Assembly (NCBI GenBank): GCA_902599575.1
Contig: CACKFS010000002.1
Span: 72,501-112,387 of the forward strand
DNA from: an uncultured Pelagibacteraceae bacterium
Lineage (GTDB): Bacteria > Pseudomonadota > Alphaproteobacteria > Pelagibacterales > Pelagibacteraceae
Reading direction: 5' to 3'
DNA length: 39,887 nt
This document shows positions 34,819-39,887 of this stretch, in pieces (position 1 is the first letter of the stretch; the number at the start of each line of letters is the position of its first letter). Below the pieces are notes generated by a model, which was not told the origin of the DNA, made no database searches, and saw only the letters and a program-made list of their open reading frames with translations. Position numbers and translations under genes: made by a program.

Positions 34819-35580
34819 TTATTTGTCTAAAGAGTCCCAATCGCTGTCATCCAGAGTATCAGTCTTTACCTTAAGATTCTTAATTTTTCTATCTCGATCT
34901 TGAAGATATAAACTTCTTACAGTTGCATAAAAGTCTATAGAGGTTTTTTCTAAGCTATCAAAGGATTCTAAATTTTTTGCCCTAAAATCTACACCCTCAG
35001 TTAGTTTTGAATAATAATAATCTGACTCTTTAAAATATTGTGTGTCGTTTTTAACAGTTACGTTATACCATGCATCTCCACCGCTCATAGATATCAATGA
35101 TCCAACTGCATCCCTAACAGTAGATGGACCAATTACTGGTAACACTAAGTAACAACCCTCTCCAATACCCATTGCACCAAATGTTTGACCAAAATCTTCT
35201 TTTTCTAATTTTTCAAAACCTAAAACATCAGCTGGATCAAATATTCCAACTATCCCTATCGTAGTGTTTATAATTAAACGTATTGTGTTATTGCCTGCTG
35301 CTTTTAAATCACCTTGTAATATATTATTTGGGATTGTAACCAAGTTAGACAAATTATTTAATGCATTGCTAGTACCAGTTCTAATAGGTGACGGTAATTT
35401 TCTATAACCTTTAGCAACCGGTCTAAATAAGACTTTATCTAAAGCCATATTAAATGCGAAAGTTGCTCGGTTTATTTTTTCAAAACAATCCTTAACTTCT
35501 TTTTCCTCTCCATAAGAGTATGATACAACTAAAAATTGTATTGTGATAACATATATAACAATCTTTAAACTCTTAATCAT
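34819..35580 (-). CDS. mlaA: MlaA (VacJ)-like outer-membrane phospholipid protein
   Basis: The 253-residue protein has an N-terminal signal sequence, then the MlaA core: INRATFAFNMALDK (37-50), VAKGYRKLPSPIRTG, NNLSNLVTIPNNILQG, and EDFGQTFGAMGIGEG with YLVLPVIGPSTVRD. MlaA forms a ring channel in the outer membrane that removes misplaced phospholipids. No lipobox Cys follows the signal (FLVVSYSYGEE), although E. coli MlaA is a lipoprotein; the first Cys (residue 32) is not in a lipobox. The acidic C-terminal tail ends near DDSDWDS. It is promoter-proximal, followed by mlaC. Confidence 0.93.
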   Translation of the reverse strand: MIKSLKIVIYVITIQFLVVSYSYGEEKEVKDCFEKINRATFAFNMALDKVLFRPVAKGYRKLPSPIRTGTSNALNNLSNLVTIPNNILQGDLKAAGNNTIRLIINTTIGIVGIFDPADVLGFEKLEKEDFGQTFGAMGIGEGCYLVLPVIGPSTVRDAVGSLISMSGGDAWYNVTVKNDTQYFKESDYYYSKLTEGVDFRAKNLESFDSLEKTSIDFYATVRSLYLQDRDRKIKNLKVKTDTLDDSDWDSLDK

Positions 35581-35656
35581 CTAAGTTTCTATAGTCTATA
35601 TTTTAGCAAAGTAAATTGATAATTTAAATAACATTATATGGTAAAAAGAGGGGTAA

Positions 35657-36388
35657 ATGATTGAAATTAGACAATTTTACTCACCAAATTTTGATTTAAA
35701 TAAAAGAAAAAAAGAAAATATAAAATTTTTAGTTTTTCACTACACCGGAATGAAGACTGAAAAATCTGCACTTAAAAGATTATCTAGTAAAAAGTCTAAA
35801 GTAAGCAGTCATTATTTTATTAAAAAAAACGGATCTATAATTAATTTGGTACCAGATCTTTATATATCATGGCACGCTGGAATCTCATTCTGGAAAAAAC
35901 TTAAAAAACTAAATAAATATTCAATTGGAATTGAAATACATAACCCTGGCCATCGACACGGTTACGAAAGTTTTAATAAAAAACAAATAAATTCTGTAAA
36001 ATATTTATCGTTAAAATTAGCAAAAAAATATAATATAAAAAGTGAGCAATATTTAGGACATTCGGATGTTGCTCCAGATCGAAAAAAGGATCCTGGTGAA
36101 AAATTTCCATGGGAATTTTTATCAAAGTATCGTATCGGTGTATGGCATTCTTTAGATAAAAAAATTTTAAAAAAATTCAGGCTTAAAAAAACTAATAATG
36201 CTGAAAAAAAAATATTTTTAAATAATTTGATAAAAATTGGTTATTTTCTCAAAAAAAAAGAAATTAACTCAATTTCATTTGCAATAAAAGCTTTTCAAAG
36301 AAGATTTAGACCACAATTGGTTAATGGAAAAGCAGACCTTGAATGTTTAAAAATCTCAAAAAATTTAATTAAAAACAGCAATAATTAA
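35657..36388 (+). CDS. N-acetylmuramoyl-L-alanine amidase (Amidase_2, AmpD/AmiD-like)
   Basis: The 243-residue zinc amidase has the first zinc His in LVFHYTG (25-31), SSHYFIKKNG, WHAGIS near 72 and EIHNPGH, and then GHSDVAPDRKKDPG with the second zinc His and catalytic Asp/Lys. The C-terminal 60 residues (FLNNLIKIGYF...IKAFQRRFRPQ) resemble a peptidoglycan-binding helical repeat, as in AmiD. No signal peptide is seen, favouring a cytoplasmic muropeptide-recycling role. A strong ribosome site (agagggg, 35647-35653) precedes the ATG. The gene is divergent from mlaA with a 76-bp shared promoter gap. Confidence 0.9.
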   Translation: MIEIRQFYSPNFDLNKRKKENIKFLVFHYTGMKTEKSALKRLSSKKSKVSSHYFIKKNGSIINLVPDLYISWHAGISFWKKLKKLNKYSIGIEIHNPGHRHGYESFNKKQINSVKYLSLKLAKKYNIKSEQYLGHSDVAPDRKKDPGEKFPWEFLSKYRIGVWHSLDKKILKKFRLKKTNNAEKKIFLNNLIKIGYFLKKKEINSISFAIKAFQRRFRPQLVNGKADLECLKISKNLIKNSNN

Positions 36389-36424
36389 TATTGAAAAGTT
36401 AAAAAAATAATATATTTTCCAATT

Positions 36425-36779
36425 GCCAGATAAATGACTTATCGCTTTATAAACTTATAAAGAGGAAAGTCCGGGCTTTACAAGGACACAGTGCCAGGTA
36501 ATACCTGGCGGGGGCGACCCTAGGGACAGTGCCACAGAAAATAAACCGCCTTATCAAGGCAAGGGTGAAAAGGTGTGGTAAGAGCACACCGGCTTCATTG
36601 GTAACAATAAGCGCATGGAAAACCCCACTGGAAGCAAGACCAAGTAGAGATGACATTGTTAATAACAAAAAGCAGTCTTTGGCTAGTCATCAGGGTTGGT
36701 TGCTTGAGCTTTAAGGAGACTTAAAGCCTAGATAAATGATAGGTTTAAACGACAGAACCCGGCTTACATTTTATCTGGC
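36425..36779 (+). ncRNA. rnpB: RNase P RNA (class A)
   Basis: The ends pair as P1 (gccagataa with ttatctggc). The universally conserved core is present: gaggaaagtccgggct near 36462 and, at the 3' side, acagaacccggctta near 36751. Intermediate features such as ggtaagagcacaccgg are also typical. Short frames inside are artefacts of the RNA. Ends are set by P1 and could shift a few bases. Confidence 0.95.
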
Positions 36780-36844
36780 ATCTTAATAAATTTTATCACA
36801 AAGTTTCTCATTTGTTCCAATCATAGATTTGTTAAAAACAACTG

Positions 36845-36873
36845 TTGACTGTATTTAAAAAAACCCATAGTAT
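36845..36873 (+). promoter_or_regulatory. Probable mraZ promoter (-35 TTGACT, -10 TAGTAT)
   Basis: TTGACT (36845-36850) and TAGTAT (36868-36873) are 17 bp apart, the usual sigma-70 spacing, and start about 65 bp ahead of mraZ. The -10 lies inside the phased TCCCA repeats, which fits repression there. Confidence 0.55.
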
Positions 36874-36897
36874 CCCATATATTCCCAAATAATGGGA
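36863..36897 (+). promoter_or_regulatory. MraZ-box operator, four 10-bp-phased repeats
   Basis: ACCCA, TCCCA and TCCCA start at 36863, 36873 and 36883, each 10 bp apart. Read on the other strand they are TGGGT/A repeats with 5-bp spacers, the known MraZ site form. A fourth unit, TGGGA at 36893, keeps the same period in the opposite orientation. The array overlaps the mraZ -10 region. Confidence 0.75.
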
Positions 36898-36915
36898 TTA
36901 GGGAAAATATGAAAT

Positions 36916-37371
36916 ATGTTTTTATCTACTTTCGAAAACAAATTAGACAAAAAAGGAAGGGTATCTGTGCCTGCTAGTTTTAGATCGTATCTTTCAAATT
37001 TAGGTTATAACGGAGTGATTTGTTATCCATCATTTAACAATAATTGCATAGAAGCTTGGCCCCAAGATAGAGTTGAAAAAATTTCTAATTCAATAGACTC
37101 ACTTAATCCTTTTGAAGAAAAAAAAGATTATTTTGCAACTTCAATACTTTCTGAAAGTATTAGTTTACAGTTTGATAGTGAGGGTAGAATATTAATAACA
37201 GATAAACTTTTAAAACATGCAAAAATTAAAAATAAAATGGTATTCGTGGGCCAGGGAAAAACGTTTCAAATATGGGAGCCCTCAAATTATGAAAAATTTA
37301 AGGTAATAGCAAAAAAAAAATCAAATATTTACAGAACTAGCCTTAAATGGGAACGTCAATTTAATAACTAA
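36916..37371 (+). CDS. mraZ: Transcriptional regulator MraZ
   Basis: The 151-residue protein has two AbrB-like SpoVT/MraZ repeats. The N-terminal one is [18 protein letters not shown] (6-23) and the C-terminal one is [19 protein letters not shown] near 85-103, followed by [17 protein letters not shown]. MraZ rings bind phased TGGGN boxes and regulate the division/cell-wall cluster, including their own gene. A matching box array lies just upstream (36863-36897). ftsZ follows after 11 bp with a strong ribosome site, so both are cotranscribed. Confidence 0.95.
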   Translation: MFLSTFENKLDKKGRVSVPASFRSYLSNLGYNGVICYPSFNNNCIEAWPQDRVEKISNSIDSLNPFEEKKDYFATSILSESISLQFDSEGRILITDKLLKHAKIKNKMVFVGQGKTFQIWEPSNYEKFKVIAKKKSNIYRTSLKWERQFNN

Positions 37372-37382
37372 TAGGGGAGAAT

Positions 37383-38843
37383 ATGACTATAAATTTTAAA
37401 ACACCAGATATTAGAGAATTAAAACCAAGAATATTAGTACTTGGAGTTGGAGGCGCTGGAGGTAATGCAATCAATGGCATGATTGACAATGGTTTGCAAG
37501 GAGTAGAATTTATTGCTGTTAATACTGACGCCCAAGATTTAAAACACAGTAAGGCCAAACAAAAAATTCAAATTGGGTTAAACTTAACAAAAGGTTTAGG
37601 AGCTGGATCAAAACTAGATATTGGTCAAGCAGCAGCAGATGAATCTTTAAATGATATTATAAATATATTACAGGGCGCAAACATGGTTTTTATAACAGCC
37701 GGAATGGGTGGTGGAACTGGAACAGGTTCTGCGCATGTAATTGCAAGAGCAGCCAAAGAATTAAATATTTTAACTGTGGGAGTTGTTACATTACCATTTT
37801 TGTATGAAGGCCCTTCTAGAATGAGAAGAGCTCAGCAAGGTCTAGAGGAACTTAGAAAACATGTTGATACAATCATTGTAATACCAAATCAAAATCTTTT
37901 CAAGGTTGCAAGTGAACAAACTACTTTTGAAGAATCTTTTGAACTTTCAAATCATGTTTTGCTTCATGGAGTTCAAAGTATCACAGATTTAATGGTAAGA
38001 CCCGGTCTTATAAATTTGGATTTTGCAGATGTTGAACATGTAATGAGTGCAATGGGTAAAGCTATGATGGGAACTGGAGAAGCAGAGGGAGAAGGTAGAG
38101 CCTCTAAGGCTGCTGAAATGGCAATCACAAATCAACTAATTGACGACTACACTTTAAAGGGTGCTAAAGGATTACTTGTAAATATTACAGGTGGTAAAGA
38201 TCTTAAACTTTTCGAAGTTGATGAAGCAGTTAACAAGGTAAGAGCGGAAGTTGATCCAGAAGCAGAGTTGATAATAGGAGCTATAACTGATCCTGCATTA
38301 GAGGGTATTATGAGAGTATCGATTGTTGCGACAGCACTTGATGGACAACAACCCGAGTCAAAATCAGTTATAAATATGGTACACAGGATTCAAAATAGAA
38401 ATCCTGGATATAGTGATGTCTCTGCTATTCAAAAAAATGAGATTTTAAAAAGTAATGGTGCCAACTTCTTAACAAGTACAAGCGGGGCGAATGCTTTACA
38501 AGTTGAAAATGAGGAAATTAAAAGTATGGAAAGTGAATTATTAAACTCAATGGTGGACGAAAATATGGCTGTAAACAATTTAGCTTTAGAAGAGACAAAA
38601 AATGAAATTAGCAATAGTAAGATTGCTGAACAAGAAACTCCGTTAAGTTTAAATGAGACCGTTGAGAGCACACAAAATGACGAGTCAAATGGGCTTGAAA
38701 ATTTTGATTTAAGTAACGAGAGTCCTCAACTATTTAATTCTGATAATGAGATCATGAATGAGAATACCAATGAAAGTTTAGAGAAAGAGATTGAAGAAGA
38801 CGAACTAGAAATTCCTGCATTTTTAAGAAGACAAAAAAATTAA
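37383..38843 (+). CDS. ftsZ: Cell-division GTPase FtsZ
   Basis: The 486-residue tubulin homologue polymerises into the Z-ring. Visible are [12 protein letters not shown] (19-30), the GTP signature GGGTGTG (109-115), the T7 loop NLDFAD near 214 that completes the GTPase site, and a long acidic, Asn/Glu-rich linker (about 330-470). A C-terminal partner peptide EIPAFLRRQ (476-484) is the site for FtsA/ZipA-type tethers. Ribosome site aggggag at 37373-37379. The linker is longer than E. coli's, as in other alphaproteobacteria. It lies between mraZ and rsmH rather than at the end of a dcw cluster. Confidence 0.98.
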   Translation: MTINFKTPDIRELKPRILVLGVGGAGGNAINGMIDNGLQGVEFIAVNTDAQDLKHSKAKQKIQIGLNLTKGLGAGSKLDIGQAAADESLNDIINILQGANMVFITAGMGGGTGTGSAHVIARAAKELNILTVGVVTLPFLYEGPSRMRRAQQGLEELRKHVDTIIVIPNQNLFKVASEQTTFEESFELSNHVLLHGVQSITDLMVRPGLINLDFADVEHVMSAMGKAMMGTGEAEGEGRASKAAEMAITNQLIDDYTLKGAKGLLVNITGGKDLKLFEVDEAVNKVRAEVDPEAELIIGAITDPALEGIMRVSIVATALDGQQPESKSVINMVHRIQNRNPGYSDVSAIQKNEILKSNGANFLTSTSGANALQVENEEIKSMESELLNSMVDENMAVNNLALEETKNEISNSKIAEQETPLSLNETVESTQNDESNGLENFDLSNESPQLFNSDNEIMNENTNESLEKEIEEDELEIPAFLRRQKN

Positions 38844-38861
38844 TGGTCTTTGATAAAATAA

Positions 38862-39866
38862 ATGAGCGCCACCATTGTATCGGATAAAAATTTACATTAT
38901 CCTGTATTACTTAAAGAAGTACTAAATATTATTTCCCCTCAAAATGGTGGCACTTATATTGACTGCACGTTTGGACAAGGTGGATACTCAAAGAAAATCT
39001 TAGAGTTTCCAGACACCAAAGTGATTGCTTTAGATAGAGATCCAAAATCAAAAACTATTGCAATTAAATTTAAAAAAAAATTTAAAGATAGATTTGATTT
39101 TCATAATAGGAAATTTAGCGATTTAGACAAAATACGATTACCAAAAAAAATTAATGGAATAATATTCGATTTAGGTTTTTCTTATAGTCAGATAAAAGAT
39201 TATTCAAAAGGACTATCATTTAACTCAAAAGGTAAATTAAATATGAAAATGGGACTCAATAAAATTTCTGCTGACGATGTAATTAAGAAATTATCAGTTA
39301 CTCAACTAGAGCTAATATTTAAATTATTTGGAGAGGAGGAAAAAGCAAAACAAATTTCTAAAAAAATTATTAAAGAAAGATTACTTAAAGATATTAAAAC
39401 AGAAGATCTTGTAAGAATAATAAATTTATCAAAACAAAACTTTACAAAAAAAAATAAAGCAACTAAAATCTTCCAGGCTTTAAGAATTTTGGTAAATAAC
39501 GAAATTAGCGAATTAGTTTCTGCACTGTCTAAATCTTGCAACATTGTTTCGGATAACGGAGTGATAGCAATTGTAACATTTCATTCTATTGAGGATAGAA
39601 TTTGCAAATTTTTTTTTAATAGTATTACAAGCAGTAAATCTGTTTCTAGATATTTACCTATTAGCAAAAGTGAGGAATTTTATTTTAAATTAATCAATAA
39701 AAAAGTAATAACACCAACTCATGAAGAAATAGATGCAAATCCACCCTCAAGATCGGCTAAATTAAGATCTATCAAGAGACATGGGATAGAAAAAATAGAA
39801 ACAAAGTTTTTGTCCGAGAAATTTGAAAAATTACTTGAAATAGAAAAAACATGTTCAAAATTATGA
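38862..39866 (+). CDS. rsmH: 16S rRNA m4C1402 methyltransferase RsmH (MraW)
   Basis: The 334-residue class I SAM enzyme has YPVLLKEVLNII near the N-terminus, DCTFGQGGYSKKIL (about 34-47) as motif I, VIALDRDP, and the family signatures FDLGFSYSQ, FHSIEDRICKFF and NPPSRSAKLRSIKR. It N4-methylates C1402 of 16S rRNA and is normally next to mraZ. Here ftsZ intervenes. It is 18 bp after ftsZ, and its TGA overlaps the next ATG (ATGA). Confidence 0.96.
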   Translation: MSATIVSDKNLHYPVLLKEVLNIISPQNGGTYIDCTFGQGGYSKKILEFPDTKVIALDRDPKSKTIAIKFKKKFKDRFDFHNRKFSDLDKIRLPKKINGIIFDLGFSYSQIKDYSKGLSFNSKGKLNMKMGLNKISADDVIKKLSVTQLELIFKLFGEEEKAKQISKKIIKERLLKDIKTEDLVRIINLSKQNFTKKNKATKIFQALRILVNNEISELVSALSKSCNIVSDNGVIAIVTFHSIEDRICKFFFNSITSSKSVSRYLPISKSEEFYFKLINKKVITPTHEEIDANPPSRSAKLRSIKRHGIEKIETKFLSEKFEKLLEIEKTCSKL

Positions 39867-39887
39867 AAAAATATTTAATTATTTTTT
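39863..39887 (+). CDS. Start of next dcw gene (3' partial, ftsL position)
   Basis: An ATG overlaps the rsmH stop (ATGA) and reads MKKYLIIF to the window edge. A hydrophobic start right after rsmH is what ftsL would show, but eight codons cannot identify it. Confidence 0.4.

Noticed and set aside
36447..36714. Open frames on both strands in the 36.4-36.7 kb stretch
   Set aside because: They lie inside the RNase P RNA, whose conserved core and P1 pairing explain the sequence; the predicted peptides look unlike proteins of this genome.

Overview
The window looks like part of a very A+T-rich, streamlined alphaproteobacterial genome, most probably a SAR11 (Pelagibacterales) relative. This is inferred from the extreme A+T bias, 0-17 bp gene spacing or overlap, FtsZ ending in an IPAFLRRQ peptide, a compact mlaA-mlaC pair and a class A RNase P RNA. 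No taxonomic search was possible. About 34 kb of surface-glycan genes (1-33949) abuts a conserved housekeeping block (33954-39887), with two tRNA genes at the junction. This is the layout of a SAR11 hypervariable 'surface polysaccharide' island next to its conserved flank.

Region 1 (1-4948) is the most interesting part. It holds homologues of all four enzymes of the Campylobacter jejuni O-methyl phosphoramidate (MeOPN) capsule-modification pathway. These are an L-glutamine kinase (Cj1418-like, 1829-4138, minus), a phosphoglutamine cytidylyltransferase (Cj1416-like, 521-1228, minus), a gamma-glutamyl-CDP-amidate hydrolase (Cj1417-like class I amidotransferase, 1230-1832, minus) and a CysC/APS-kinase-like CDP-amidate kinase (Cj1415-like, cut by the left edge, 2-520, plus). 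A Rossmann methyltransferase-like gene (4142-4948) leads the minus-strand operon. The predicted output is a (3'-phospho-)CDP-activated phosphoramidate for decorating a surface glycan.

Region 2 (5034-17735) is a nonulosonic acid operon of the legionaminic type. It has a GDP-sugar 4,6-dehydratase (legB), NeuB/LegI synthase, NeuC/LegG hydrolysing epimerase, CBS-fused PtmE nucleotidyltransferase and NeuA/LegF CMP-transferase. With them come a sulfotransferase-like gene, a 28-codon remnant of a second NeuB-like gene, a class III aminotransferase, an SDR, a GT-B surface-carbohydrate protein, a polyprenyl-phosphate hexose synthase-like GT2, a sugar C-methyltransferase and a GDP-mannose-dehydratase-like protein lacking the usual catalytic Glu. 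No LegC (DegT) aminotransferase or LegH acetyltransferase is visible in the window.

Region 3 (17765-25982) has a GT-C-like membrane glycosyltransferase, a three-gene module (membrane-anchored arylsulfotransferase-family protein, tiny YIGPG membrane protein, TM-fused sulfotransferase), a GT4 enzyme, a UDP-glucuronate-4-epimerase-like SDR and a PglK/MsbA-like ABC flippase. Region 4 (25979-33949) is a strand-switching mosaic of methyltransferase-like genes, GT4 glycosyltransferases, a GalE-like epimerase and a Wzy/WaaL-type polymerase or ligase. Together these genes could build, activate, flip, polymerise or ligate and decorate a surface glycan.

Region 5 (33954-39887) is conserved: tRNA-Val(GAC) with an odd D/T-loop pair, a CAU tRNA, mlaC, mlaA, a zinc amidase, rnpB, then mraZ-ftsZ-rsmH and the first codons of a next gene. 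Four 10-bp-phased TGGGA/TCCCA boxes overlap a likely promoter just before mraZ and form a classic-looking MraZ operator.
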